A stretch of DNA of 64,000 bases from Methylophaga pinxianii (GTDB lineage Bacteria; Pseudomonadota; Gammaproteobacteria; Nitrosococcales; Methylophagaceae): the NCBI RefSeq assembly GCF_020447225.1, contig NZ_JAJAEO010000181.1, positions 17,473-81,472 on the forward strand, written 5' to 3'. Shown one piece after another: positions 19,210 to 28,072 of this stretch. The notes below the pieces were generated by a model. That model was given only the letters and a program-made list of their open reading frames with translations. It was not told the origin of the DNA and ran no database searches. The position numbers and the translations under genes were made by a program. Every line of letters begins with the position of its first letter. Positions within the stretch are counted from its first letter, which is position 1.

Positions 19210-19405
19210 ATTTTTGTTTGAAATAGCAGTAATAAATTTTTCTTTGACTAATATGAACCGCAAAGCTTTGATGGCGACAGTTAGCTCGCACAGAGCCTGC
19301 TTTTAGCGTTGCAAAAAACTGGCACAAAAAAGCGTAAACCAGTATTGTTTTGATAAACAAAATGCAGTTTTCAAAATGGAAACTGCGCAATTTCAAGGTA
19401 TAAAA

Positions 19406-20017
19406 ATGTCCGGAAGTCTATTTATTGTGGCGGCACCATCAGGTGCAGGTAAAACCAGTCTGGTGCGGGCCTTGGTGAAACAGGATCCACATGTCCGCTT
19501 ATCAGTATCTCATACCACCCGCGCGGCAAGAGCTGGTGAGACGGATGGTGAGGATTATTTTTTTGTCAGTCAGGATATTTTCAGCAAAATGCGTGATGCT
19601 GGCGATTTTCTGGAGTCAGCAACGGTTTTTGATAACAGTTACGGTACCTCCGCTGCGGCAGTGCATCATCAACTGCATGCCGGTAATGATGTGATTTTGG
19701 AAATCGATTGGCAGGGTGCTCAGCAAGTCAGAAAAAATTTCCCAGAGAGCAGCAGCATATTTATTTTGCCTCCCTCAAAACAAGCGCTTGAGCAACGGTT
19801 AAGAGGCCGGGGACAAGATGATGAAGCCACTATTTCGCGCAGAATGCGCGATGCAGAAAGCGAAATGTCACATTACGTTGAGTTTGATTATCTGATTGTA
19901 AATGATGACTTCGATCACGCACTTGCCAGTCTGACTGCGATCGTGGTCGCCAGTCGGCACAAATTGATCGTTCAGCAGTCTAATTACAGTACCTTGTTGG
20001 CTGACTTACTGGCTTAA
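19406..20017 (+). CDS. gmk: Guanylate kinase
   Basis: Phosphorylates GMP to GDP with ATP, an essential step of purine nucleotide metabolism. The ATG at 19406 ([11 protein letters not shown]) is chosen because it matches the usual N-terminus just before the P-loop PSGAGKTS and has AAGG upstream. An in-frame ATG at 19376 would add ten untypical residues. Downstream are [20 protein letters not shown] for GMP binding, [11 protein letters not shown], and [19 protein letters not shown] of the lid. 203 residues is standard. rpoZ follows after 50 bases and spoT after that, the usual order. Confidence 0.96.
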   Translation: MSGSLFIVAAPSGAGKTSLVRALVKQDPHVRLSVSHTTRAARAGETDGEDYFFVSQDIFSKMRDAGDFLESATVFDNSYGTSAAAVHHQLHAGNDVILEIDWQGAQQVRKNFPESSSIFILPPSKQALEQRLRGRGQDDEATISRRMRDAESEMSHYVEFDYLIVNDDFDHALASLTAIVVASRHKLIVQQSNYSTLLADLLA

Positions 20018-20067
20018 GCTGCGTATCTCTCGTAAAATTACATGTTTTAACCACAGGACAAATTATC

Positions 20068-20328
20068 ATGGCACGTACAACAGTTGAAGATTGCCTCGAA
20101 AATGTAGATAACCGTTTTCAATTGGTGCTGGTAGCAGCCAAGCGCGCTCGCCAAATCGCCATGGGTGATGATGCGATGGTGCCAGTTGATAACGATAAAC
20201 CAACCGTTCTGGCTTTGCGTGAAATCGCGGCTGGCTTGGTTGATCGCAGCATTTTAAGCAAAACCTCAGCTCGTCAGCATGCTGAAACCAGCATCGTTAG
20301 TGATGAAGAGCTGCAAAGCGAAATTTAA
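20068..20328 (+). CDS. rpoZ: RNA polymerase omega subunit
   Basis: Small subunit that helps assemble RNA polymerase by binding beta-prime and forms part of a ppGpp site. The 86-residue protein has the conserved N-terminal half [19 protein letters not shown] followed by [14 protein letters not shown], and the family's REIAAGL. A clear AGGACA precedes the ATG. It sits between gmk and spoT, with only five bases to the spoT start, so the pair is probably translated together. Confidence 0.97.
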   Translation: MARTTVEDCLENVDNRFQLVLVAAKRARQIAMGDDAMVPVDNDKPTVLALREIAAGLVDRSILSKTSARQHAETSIVSDEELQSEI

Positions 20329-20333
20329 TTATC

Positions 20334-22493
20334 GTGAGCGCAAAACCCTCTGTTGCCTCTGAGCTCGACTTCATTCAGGAGTCTGAGCCCAAGCTCACCA
20401 TAGATGATCTCTGTTTTGCGACCTCCAATTACTTAGAAAGCAGTCAGGTCGATTCAATTCGACGTGCTTATCATTTTGCCGAACAATGTCACGAGGGACA
20501 GACCCGACGCAGTGGTGAGCGCTATATTACGCATCCATTGGCCGTAGCACATGTTTTAGCCATGATGCATATGGATTATGAGTGCATCATGGCAGGGTTA
20601 CTGCACGATGTAATCGAAGACACGGAAATGTCCAAACGTGATGTGATAGCAGAGTTTGGTGAACCGGTTGCCGAACTGGTAGAAGGTGTCACCAAACTGG
20701 CTCAAGCGGCATTTGAAACCCGTCAGCATGCACAGGCAGAAAATCTGCGAAAAATGCTGTTGGCGATGTCGCGTGACATTCGGGTCATCATCGTCAAACT
20801 TGCTGATCGCTTACACAATATGCGAACTTTGGGACATTTACGGCCCGAAAAACGTCGCCGCATTGCCCATGAAACCTTGGAAATTTATGCTCCCATCGCC
20901 CAGCGGCTGGGGATGAATCTGATGCGCTGCGAGCTGGAAGATCTGGGATTTCATGTTCTCTATCCGATTCGTTATCGGGTGCTAGCTGACGCGGTGCGCA
21001 AAGCTCGCGGTAATCGTAAAGAAATTGTCAGCCAGATCACGGCTTCGATTCTTAATCGTATGGAGCAGGAAGGCCTCAGTGCCGATATCCAGGGCCGTGA
21101 GAAAAATCTTTACAGCATTTACAAAAAAATGGTCAGTAAACAGCTGTCATTTTCCGAAGTGATGGATGTGTATGCTTTTCGCATTATTGTGGATGATGTG
21201 GATGCCTGTTATCGCATGCTGGGTGTGGTGCATAACCTGTACAAACCGGTTCAGGGCAAATTCAAAGACTACATTGCAATCCCCAAGGCCAATGGCTATC
21301 AATCATTGCATACGGTGTTATTTGGGCCCTTTGGGGTACCGATAGAGGTTCAGATCCGTTCACGTGATATGGATCAACTGGCCGAAGCCGGTGTGGCCGC
21401 ACACTGGCTTTATAAAACCGGTGAAGCCGTGGGTAATACGTTGGCGCATCGCAAAGCCCGACAATGGTTGCACGGTATTCTGGAAATGCAGAAAGGTTCT
21501 GGCGACTCAATGGAATTTCTGGAAAATCTGCGCATTGATTTATTTCCTGACGAGATTTATGTTTCCACCCCGAAAGGCGAGATTCTGACTTTGCCTAGAG
21601 GCTCTACAGCGGTGGACTTTGCCTATGCCGTTCATTCTGATGTTGGCAATAGCTGTGTTGCGGCACGTGTTGGTCGCCATCTGGTACCGCTTAGCTCGCA
21701 GCTGGAAACGGGCCAGTCCGTTGAAATCATTACCTCACCCACCTCGCATCCCAATCCAGCATGGATGAATTTTGTTGTCACGCCTAAAGCGCGCACTAAT
21801 ATTCGGAATTATCTCAAACATCTTCAGGGAGAAGAGGCAATTCAACTGGGTCAGCGCTTATTAAATAAACATCTGACAGCATTTTCGACGGCGTTGGAAA
21901 ACATTCCGACCAAACGCATTACTGCCTTGCTGAAAGAATATGAGCTGGAAAGTTTTGACCAGTTATTGACGGATTTGGGGCTGGGCAATATGTCAGCCTT
22001 ACTGGTGGCACAGAAATTACTGCAAGAAGAAACCCCGAATAAAGAACCACAGGCATTGCTGATAGCCGGGACCGAAGGCATGGTGGTCAATTTTGCCCGC
22101 TGTTGTCATCCGATTCCCGGTGATCCTATCCATGGTTTTGTCAGTGCTGGTCGTGGCATTATCGTGCATCAACGCAGCTGTAAAAATACCACCCATCTTC
22201 GTGAACAGAATGAAAAATGGCTGGATGTTGCCTGGGCGAAAGAGATCAATCGTGATTTCCCCGTCGATTTAATGATGCATTTGCGTAATCAGAGAGGTGC
22301 CTTGGCAACCATTGCATCAGTGATTTCGGAAGCAGAGTCTAATATTGACAATGTTGTTGTAGATGAGCGCGATGGTGGATATACCCATCTACGATTAACG
22401 ATTGAAGTGACTAACCGTCAACATCTGGCCCGCATTATCCGCCGTTTACGCCAACTTGAAATGGTGGAACGCATTAACCGTATTAATAACTGA
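20334..22493 (+). CDS. spoT: Bifunctional (p)ppGpp hydrolase/synthetase SpoT
   Basis: Controls the stringent-response alarmone (p)ppGpp. Order over 719 residues: HD hydrolase domain with HPLAVAHVL and the active-site HD at 91-92 plus ED at 95-96 (LLHDVIEDTE); synthetase domain (GREKNLYSIYKKM, VYAFRIIV); TGS domain (STPKGEILTLPRGSTAVDFA); zinc-finger/helical part with NFARCCHPIPGDP; C-terminal ACT domain. The intact HD motif means hydrolase activity, which RelA lacks. The start is a GTG at 20334, five bases after rpoZ. Because gmk, rpoZ and spoT all bear on guanine nucleotides and ppGpp, the operon is functionally coherent. Confidence 0.95.
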   Translation: MSAKPSVASELDFIQESEPKLTIDDLCFATSNYLESSQVDSIRRAYHFAEQCHEGQTRRSGERYITHPLAVAHVLAMMHMDYECIMAGLLHDVIEDTEMSKRDVIAEFGEPVAELVEGVTKLAQAAFETRQHAQAENLRKMLLAMSRDIRVIIVKLADRLHNMRTLGHLRPEKRRRIAHETLEIYAPIAQRLGMNLMRCELEDLGFHVLYPIRYRVLADAVRKARGNRKEIVSQITASILNRMEQEGLSADIQGREKNLYSIYKKMVSKQLSFSEVMDVYAFRIIVDDVDACYRMLGVVHNLYKPVQGKFKDYIAIPKANGYQSLHTVLFGPFGVPIEVQIRSRDMDQLAEAGVAAHWLYKTGEAVGNTLAHRKARQWLHGILEMQKGSGDSMEFLENLRIDLFPDEIYVSTPKGEILTLPRGSTAVDFAYAVHSDVGNSCVAARVGRHLVPLSSQLETGQSVEIITSPTSHPNPAWMNFVVTPKARTNIRNYLKHLQGEEAIQLGQRLLNKHLTAFSTALENIPTKRITALLKEYELESFDQLLTDLGLGNMSALLVAQKLLQEETPNKEPQALLIAGTEGMVVNFARCCHPIPGDPIHGFVSAGRGIIVHQRSCKNTTHLREQNEKWLDVAWAKEINRDFPVDLMMHLRNQRGALATIASVISEAESNIDNVVVDERDGGYTHLRLTIEVTNRQHLARIIRRLRQLEMVERINRINN

Positions 22494-22538
22494 TTTGTTT
22501 AATCTGTCGTCTATCATAACGACTTAGCTGGAGCTTTT

Positions 22539-22925
22539 ATGTCCCGAGAAATTATCCATACCAGCAATGCGCCAGAAGCCATTGGTACTTATTCACAAGC
22601 TGTCAAAGTTGGTGATGTTGTCTATCTTTCCGGTCAAATCCCCCTGGTACCCGAAACGATGACAGTGGTTGAGGGCGATTTTGCCACTCAGGTACGACGT
22701 GTATTTGATAACTTATCAGCAGTTGCAACGGCTGCTGGAGGCAGTTTGCAGGATGTCGTCAAACTGAATATTTATCTTACTGATTTAGCCTATTTCGGTA
22801 CTGTCAATGAAATCATGGCGGATTATTTCCAGCAACCTTATCCGGCCCGTGCAGCAATTGGTGTGGCTTCATTGCCTAAAGATGTGCCGGTTGAAATGGA
22901 TGCTATTTTGCATCTGGGCGCATAA
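22539..22925 (+). CDS. ridA: RidA family reactive intermediate deaminase
   Basis: Trimeric enzyme that hydrolyses reactive enamine/imine intermediates from PLP enzymes such as threonine dehydratase and so protects other PLP enzymes. The 128-residue protein has [28 protein letters not shown], and the substrate-binding Arg in [19 protein letters not shown]. It stands 45 bases after spoT, as in Pseudomonas. The final residues abut recG, whose start follows after 12 bases. Confidence 0.94.
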   Translation: MSREIIHTSNAPEAIGTYSQAVKVGDVVYLSGQIPLVPETMTVVEGDFATQVRRVFDNLSAVATAAGGSLQDVVKLNIYLTDLAYFGTVNEIMADYFQQPYPARAAIGVASLPKDVPVEMDAILHLGA

Positions 22926-22937
22926 ATTTAACTTTAA

Positions 22938-25031
22938 GTGGCCGAACAGGTGACTGAACTGGCCATAACCGACCCGGTCACCTCGTTGAAAGGGGTCGGA
23001 GAAAAGTTGGCTGAAAAGCTGGAGAAGCTGGGGATCCGATATATTCAGGATCTCCTGTTTCATCTACCACTTCGTTATCAGGACCGCACACGTTTAATGC
23101 CGATTGGCAGTTTGCGGCCGCAACAGGAAAAACTGGTCGAAGGGGTGATTCAGCTCAGCCAGGTCAAGTTTGGCCGTCGGCGTTCCTTGCTTTGTCATAT
23201 CAGTGACGGGACTGGGGCTCTGGTGTTACGGTTTTTTCATTTTTCCAAAACCCAGCAACAGCAATTAGCTCGAGGCCAACGTATACGTTGCTTTGGGGAA
23301 GTACGAAGTGGTCCGTCCGCCCTGGAAATGGTGCATCCGGAATATCAGCTAATCCATGGCGATATGCCATTCGCGGTTGATGAAGCCTTAACGCCAGTGT
23401 ATCCCACTACCGAAGGACTGCATCAATTGTCATGGCGGAAACTGTTGAATCAAGCACTCAAATTGCTCGAACAGCAAACCATGTCGTCCTATTTGCCGGA
23501 AGCATTGTTAGATCCACGCGTGGCCCGGTTTGATCTGACGGAGGCATTGAAATATGTGCATTTACCGCCGCCGGACAGTGACATTGGGCAGTTAATGTCT
23601 CGCGAACATCCCGCTCAGAAACGACTGGCATTTGAAGAACTGTTGGCCCAGCAGCTCAGTATGCGGCAAATCCGTTATCGCACCCAGCAACATCAAGCTC
23701 CTGTGTTTAACACGGACAGCTTTAGTGAAAAGTTTTTACAGCAACTGCCGTTTCCGTTAACCGGTGCTCAACAACGTGTTATCAAAGAAATTCGTGACGA
23801 TCTGCAACGACATATTCCGATGCAGCGATTGGTACAGGGAGATGTCGGCTCGGGCAAAACGGTGGTGGCTGCTTTATCAGCATTGATGGCGGTTTCGAGT
23901 GGCTATCAAGCGGTAATGATGGCACCAACAGAATTACTGGCTGAACAGCATTATCAGACCTTTCGTAATTGGCTTGAGCCATTGGGCATTGAGGTGGGAT
24001 GGTGTGCCGGTAAGCAAACCGCCGCGCAACGACGGCAGATAATTGCTGCATTGGCTGAAGGCTCCATCAACATCGCTGTCGGAACTCATGCTTTGTTTCA
24101 GGATGAAGTAACCTTTAATCGTCTGGGATTAGTGATTATTGATGAACAGCACCGATTTGGTGTACACCAGCGTATGGCGTTACGTGATAAAGGTAAAGCA
24201 GTCGATGTGTTGCCTCATCAATTGGTGATGACAGCCACACCTATTCCCCGTACTTTGGCCATGACGGCATATGCTGATTTAAACGTATCAATTATTGATG
24301 AGTTACCGCCCGGCAGACAGCCTGTCACCACCGTAGTGGTAGCGGATAATCGACGTCAGAAAGTGATCGAACGCATTCATGTAGCCTGTCAGCAAAAACG
24401 TCAGGTTTACTGGGTCTGTACCTTGATTGAAGAATCTGAGCATTTACAATGTCAGGCAGCAGAAGATACCGCAGAGCAATTGCAACAGGCATTACCTGAT
24501 TTACGCATTGCGCTGGTACATGGCCGAATGAAGTCAGTCGACAAAGAACAGGTGATGCAGGCATTCAAACAGGGTGACGTTGACTTGCTGGTGGCGACGA
24601 CGGTAATTGAAGTGGGGGTCGATGTCCCCAATGCGAGTCTCATGGTGATTGAGAATGCCGAACGGTTGGGCCTGGCGCAATTACATCAATTACGTGGCCG
24701 AGTAGGTCGTGGTACGGTACAGAGTCATTGTGTACTGATGTATCATCCGCCTTTGTCGGAAAATGGTCTGGCCAGACTGGCTTGCTTGCGTGAGAGTAAT
24801 GATGGGTTTGTGATTGCCCAGCGCGATCTGGAGATTCGTGGTCCCGGAGAAGTTCTGGGCACCAGACAAACCGGTTTACCTCAATTCCGGGTGGCGGATT
24901 TATTGGCTGATCAGGATTTATTGCCAGCCGTAAGCAAGGCGGCTGAAACTTTAATAAATCATCATCCGGAAAATGTCGCGCCCTTAATTCATCGCTGGTT
25001 TGGTACCAAACTGAACTTCGGACAAGTATGA
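22938..25031 (+). CDS. recG: ATP-dependent DNA helicase RecG
   Basis: Branch-migration helicase that regresses stalled replication forks and processes Holliday junctions and R-loops. 697 residues: an N-terminal wedge/OB domain (VEGVIQLSQVKFGRRRSLL), helicase motif I GDVGSGKTVVA, motif Ia MAPTELLAEQH, motif II IIDEQHRFGVHQR, motif III MTATPIPRTLAM, and motifs IV-VI with VATTVIEVGVDVPNA and QLRGRVGRG. The start is a GTG at 22938; no better ATG exists nearby. Its last four bases ATGA overlap the start of ubiC. Confidence 0.96.
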   Translation: MAEQVTELAITDPVTSLKGVGEKLAEKLEKLGIRYIQDLLFHLPLRYQDRTRLMPIGSLRPQQEKLVEGVIQLSQVKFGRRRSLLCHISDGTGALVLRFFHFSKTQQQQLARGQRIRCFGEVRSGPSALEMVHPEYQLIHGDMPFAVDEALTPVYPTTEGLHQLSWRKLLNQALKLLEQQTMSSYLPEALLDPRVARFDLTEALKYVHLPPPDSDIGQLMSREHPAQKRLAFEELLAQQLSMRQIRYRTQQHQAPVFNTDSFSEKFLQQLPFPLTGAQQRVIKEIRDDLQRHIPMQRLVQGDVGSGKTVVAALSALMAVSSGYQAVMMAPTELLAEQHYQTFRNWLEPLGIEVGWCAGKQTAAQRRQIIAALAEGSINIAVGTHALFQDEVTFNRLGLVIIDEQHRFGVHQRMALRDKGKAVDVLPHQLVMTATPIPRTLAMTAYADLNVSIIDELPPGRQPVTTVVVADNRRQKVIERIHVACQQKRQVYWVCTLIEESEHLQCQAAEDTAEQLQQALPDLRIALVHGRMKSVDKEQVMQAFKQGDVDLLVATTVIEVGVDVPNASLMVIENAERLGLAQLHQLRGRVGRGTVQSHCVLMYHPPLSENGLARLACLRESNDGFVIAQRDLEIRGPGEVLGTRQTGLPQFRVADLLADQDLLPAVSKAAETLINHHPENVAPLIHRWFGTKLNFGQV

Positions 25032-25600
25032 GTTCCAGATTGAATATGATAAACGGTCAGGCACACTGGTATCCTGCAAATAAACTAAAGTTGCCCGGTG
25101 AATTAGCCGCTTGGTTAACTGATAAAAACTCGTTGACCTTACGATTGCAACAAACCAGCTTGCAGCAGTTTCACGTAGATTTGTTGCAAACCGGCTGGCA
25201 AAAACCATTAACAGAAGAGGCTTTGAAGCTTGAACAGCCTTTAGCTCAACGCGCTTATTGCCGTGAAGTCATATTGAAAGATGGCGAACAGGCACGCGTT
25301 TTTGCGCGTACCGTTGTGCCGCGAGTGAGTTATCAGGCATTGCAGGCACACCTGCAGATTCATCATCTGGGCAACCGTTCGTTAGGGGAAATTCTGTTTA
25401 CGGACCCTGCAATTAAACGCGGACCATTGGAAGTCGCCAGCTTACGTTCTGGAAATCATTTGTTTGAATTGGCAAAAAAGCATGATATTGCATTAGACGA
25501 CAACGCCGTTATGTGGGCCAGACGTTCCTGTTTTTATTTTGCAGAAAACAGCTTATTGGTTTGTGAAATGTTTTTACCCGATCAGGATTGGGCTGTATGA
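25028..25600 (+). CDS. ubiC: Chorismate pyruvate-lyase
   Basis: Cleaves chorismate to 4-hydroxybenzoate and pyruvate, the first committed step of ubiquinone synthesis. The 190-residue product shows the UbiC pattern: YCREVILKDGEQARVFARTV with the substrate Arg, LGNRSLGEILF with the Leu/Gly/Glu of the active site, and RSCFYFAENSLLVCEMFLP at the C-terminus. It overlaps recG by ATGA and overlaps ubiA by ATGA, so translation is tightly coupled. Confidence 0.93.
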   Translation: MSSRLNMINGQAHWYPANKLKLPGELAAWLTDKNSLTLRLQQTSLQQFHVDLLQTGWQKPLTEEALKLEQPLAQRAYCREVILKDGEQARVFARTVVPRVSYQALQAHLQIHHLGNRSLGEILFTDPAIKRGPLEVASLRSGNHLFELAKKHDIALDDNAVMWARRSCFYFAENSLLVCEMFLPDQDWAV

Positions 25601-26463
25601 CAAGCTTATATCAACGCATTCAGCCGTATTGGCAATTGACCAGAATGAATAGGCCTATTGGCATTTTATTGCTGTTATGGCCAACGTTAAGCGCTTTATG
25701 GATTGCTGCAGGCGGTGTGCCGGATATGCCGGTTTTAGTGATTTTTGTCGCTGGTGTTGTGCTGATGCGTGCAGCAGGGTGTGCCATTAATGATTACGCC
25801 GATCGACATATTGATGGGCAGGTCTGGCGAACTGAAAACCGGCCGTTGGCCACTGGCGCACTAACGGCAAAGCAGGCGCTAATGACATTTGCTGTTCTAG
25901 TGTTACTGGCTTTTATTCTGGTGTTGCAGCTGAATGCATTTACAATTGCACTTTCCTTGGTTGCAGCTGTTTTGGCAGCGATCTATCCCTTTATGAAACG
26001 TTTTACCTATCTTCCCCAATTGGTGTTAGGTATGGCGTTTGGCTGGGCAATTCCGATGGCATTTGCTGCTCAAACCAATACGTTACCGGTGATTGTCTGG
26101 TGGCTTTTTGTCGCCAATATTATTTGGACCACCATGTATGACACCTTTTACGCGATGGCTGATCGTGAAGATGATTTGCAAGCCGGGGTGAAATCAACAG
26201 CAATATTATTCGGCCGCTATGACTTGGTTTTACAGGCTTTATTACAACTTGGTTATTTGCTGATTATGATTCTGGTAGCGCTGCAGTTGCAGTTTAGTAT
26301 GGTGTTTTATGTCAGCTTGGTTATGGCTGCCATGCTATTTATTTACCAGTTACGCTTAAGCAGACAACGGGAGCGAAATGCCTGTTTACAAGCATTTCTC
26401 AATAATAATTGGGTTGGTGCGGTGGTATTTTTAGGGATTGTGCTGCATTACCAGCTGGGTTGA
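25597..26463 (+). CDS. ubiA: 4-hydroxybenzoate polyprenyltransferase
   Basis: Inner-membrane enzyme that attaches the polyprenyl tail to 4-hydroxybenzoate, the step after UbiC. The ATG at 25597 overlaps the ubiC stop (ATGA) and gives 288 residues starting MTSLYQRIQPYWQLTRMNRP. The first Asp-rich motif NDYADRHID and the second DTFYAMADREDD, which bind Mg-diphosphate, are both present, as is the Arg of RTENRPLATG. About eight to nine membrane helices follow the UbiA fold. ubiC-ubiA is a classic pair. Confidence 0.95.
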   Translation: MTSLYQRIQPYWQLTRMNRPIGILLLLWPTLSALWIAAGGVPDMPVLVIFVAGVVLMRAAGCAINDYADRHIDGQVWRTENRPLATGALTAKQALMTFAVLVLLAFILVLQLNAFTIALSLVAAVLAAIYPFMKRFTYLPQLVLGMAFGWAIPMAFAAQTNTLPVIVWWLFVANIIWTTMYDTFYAMADREDDLQAGVKSTAILFGRYDLVLQALLQLGYLLIMILVALQLQFSMVFYVSLVMAAMLFIYQLRLSRQRERNACLQAFLNNNWVGAVVFLGIVLHYQLG

Positions 26464-26471
26464 CGGATTTG

Positions 26472-27341
26472 ATGTTGCGTATTGTTACTTTGTTTTGGTT
26501 CAGCTTTTTACTGGTCTCACATGCCAGTGCAACTGAAATTTATCAATGGACGGATGATCATGGAAAACAGATATTTTCCGATCAGCCGGCCGATCCTGCA
26601 GCAGAAATTCTTGATGTCACACCCAATTCGAATCGATATTTATTTAATGTAAAACGTATCTATGACGGCGATACATTGGTATTGGAAAATAATGAACGGG
26701 TCAGATTACTCAGCGTCAACACTCCGGAAATCAATTCGCGGCATCGTGAAGCAGAGCCCGGTGGTAATGAAGCACGGGATTGGTTAAAAAAACGCCTAAA
26801 AAAGGGGCAGGTGTATTTGCAATATGACGCCGAAAAGCATGATCGATATGATCGTCTTTTAGCTTATGCCTGGACCCCGGACGGTGACTTTATTAATGAA
26901 GAATTACTGCAACAAGGATTGGCTGCTCTCAGCTTGCAGCCGCCCAATTTACAGTATGCCGATCAATTGATAGCCGCCCAGCAACAGGCCATAGAAGCCA
27001 ATAAAGGTCTATGGGCAGAACCACATTATCAGCCACGCAAGGCTACAACGATTAATGAAAATGCCTACCGTGGATGGCAGCGTTGGCGATTAACCGCTAA
27101 ATCCCGTTCGCAAACCCGGGATTATTGGGTTTTAAAGGTCAACGACAAAATAAGTCTGCGAATTGCTAAAAAACATCAGGCACTGTTTTCGCCTTTAGAG
27201 GACTATTTGAACCAACCGCTCGAAGTCCGGGGCTGGATGTCGAAACGCGGTGAAAATTACCATCTGTTTGTGCATCATCCCAGTTCGATAGTCAGGATTG
27301 AACCAGACGTTACTCAATTTCGCTCAGTAACTGTTCCATAA
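26472..27341 (+). CDS. Secreted nuclease: DUF4124 plus staphylococcal-nuclease domain
   Basis: Exported thermonuclease-like protein, probably cutting DNA or RNA in the periplasm or outside the cell. The start at 26472 gives a signal peptide of about 20 residues ending SHASA. A short DUF4124 module follows (EIYQWTDDHGKQIFSDQP), then the SNase domain at about 57-190. Catalytic-type residues are Arg and Glu of RVRLLSVNTPEI and Arg of KHDRYDRLLAYAW. The C-terminal 85 residues (WRLTAKSRSQTRDYWVLKV, LEVRGWMSKRG) look like an added OB-type beta domain. The 3' end overlaps the convergent CBS gene by 32 bases. No ribosome-binding site is evident, so translation may follow from ubiA, which ends 8 bases upstream. 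Confidence 0.85.
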   Translation: MLRIVTLFWFSFLLVSHASATEIYQWTDDHGKQIFSDQPADPAAEILDVTPNSNRYLFNVKRIYDGDTLVLENNERVRLLSVNTPEINSRHREAEPGGNEARDWLKKRLKKGQVYLQYDAEKHDRYDRLLAYAWTPDGDFINEELLQQGLAALSLQPPNLQYADQLIAAQQQAIEANKGLWAEPHYQPRKATTINENAYRGWQRWRLTAKSRSQTRDYWVLKVNDKISLRIAKKHQALFSPLEDYLNQPLEVRGWMSKRGENYHLFVHHPSSIVRIEPDVTQFRSVTVP

Positions 27342-27708
27342 TGTCATTCATGGCGACTAAGCCGATCAAATCGTTATTATTTACGACCAATAATCGTTTT
27401 ACACGATGGGTGGTCATCAACGTTGCAACATGTTTGATGGATAAATCTTCACCGACGGTAATAACCGGTTTGGCGCAGATATCGTAAACATTCAGTAAAT
27501 CAATGTCACCTTCCTCAGCAATTACGGTTTTCAAAATATCGCTGTAGGTAATCAAACCAAAAGCATCATGATGATTTTGTTTATCCACTACCAGAGATTT
27601 GATTTTGTGCCGTTTCATCAGGCTGAGCGCTTCACGCATTTTGGCAAATGGTGAAATGGTTATTACCTGCGTAATCATAATATCTTTAACTAATCGCATC
27701 TCGCGCAA
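27310..27708 (-). CDS. Stand-alone CBS domain pair protein
   Basis: A 132-residue protein made of two CBS motifs (VKDIMITQVITISPFAKM with SLVVDK and FGLITYSDI; then PVITVGEDLSIKHVATLM with RLLVVNNNDLIGLVAMNDI). Paired CBS domains usually bind adenine nucleotides (AMP, ATP, SAM) and act as energy sensors. It lies ten bases downstream of the PII-like gene in an operon with a DUF1538 membrane protein, so it may report nucleotide state to that protein. Function otherwise unknown. Confidence 0.88.
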   Translation of the reverse strand: MREMRLVKDIMITQVITISPFAKMREALSLMKRHKIKSLVVDKQNHHDAFGLITYSDILKTVIAEEGDIDLLNVYDICAKPVITVGEDLSIKHVATLMTTHRVKRLLVVNNNDLIGLVAMNDIMEQLLSEIE

Positions 27709-27718
27709 TCCTTAATGA

Positions 27719-28072
27719 TTAAGAAGTTTCTCGTAATAAATGCTGCTGGAATTTTTCAACCTGAGACGTATCAATGCCTGCCAGGTGTTCCAACGGCAAA
27801 GTAAAAACCAGACCATTTGAATCTCGATTATCCGGCATCAGAATTTTTTGAATGGCTTTGAGTACTTGCAGTGACAAGCCTTTCTCCAGCACCATCAATA
27901 AAACACTTTGGCTGCCGTCATAGCTGAGGCCAAAGAAGGTTTTTTTAGCGTTATTGCTAATACCACGGGCCGACATCAACGTAATACCTCCCGCTCCCAA
28001 ATCTCTGGCTGCGTCAATGGCAGCTTGTTCGCTCTCTTCGGGAACAATAGCGACTAGAACAGAAAATTTCAT
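27719..28072 (-). CDS. PII-like signalling protein
   Basis: A 117-residue protein of the PII/PII-like fold, normally a trimer that binds nucleotides between subunits and changes the shape of a T-loop to control a partner. Visible features: MKFSVLVAIVPE as strand 1, AIDAARDLGAGGITLMSARG as helix and strand 2, a shortened T-loop region (ISNNAKKTFFG) and VLLMVLEKGLSLQVLKAI. The uridylylated Tyr context of GlnB/GlnK is absent, so this is not a classical nitrogen PII. Its start overlaps the DUF1538 gene stop (ATGA), which points to the membrane protein as its partner. Confidence 0.85.
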   Translation of the reverse strand: MKFSVLVAIVPEESEQAAIDAARDLGAGGITLMSARGISNNAKKTFFGLSYDGSQSVLLMVLEKGLSLQVLKAIQKILMPDNRDSNGLVFTLPLEHLAGIDTSQVEKFQQHLLRETS

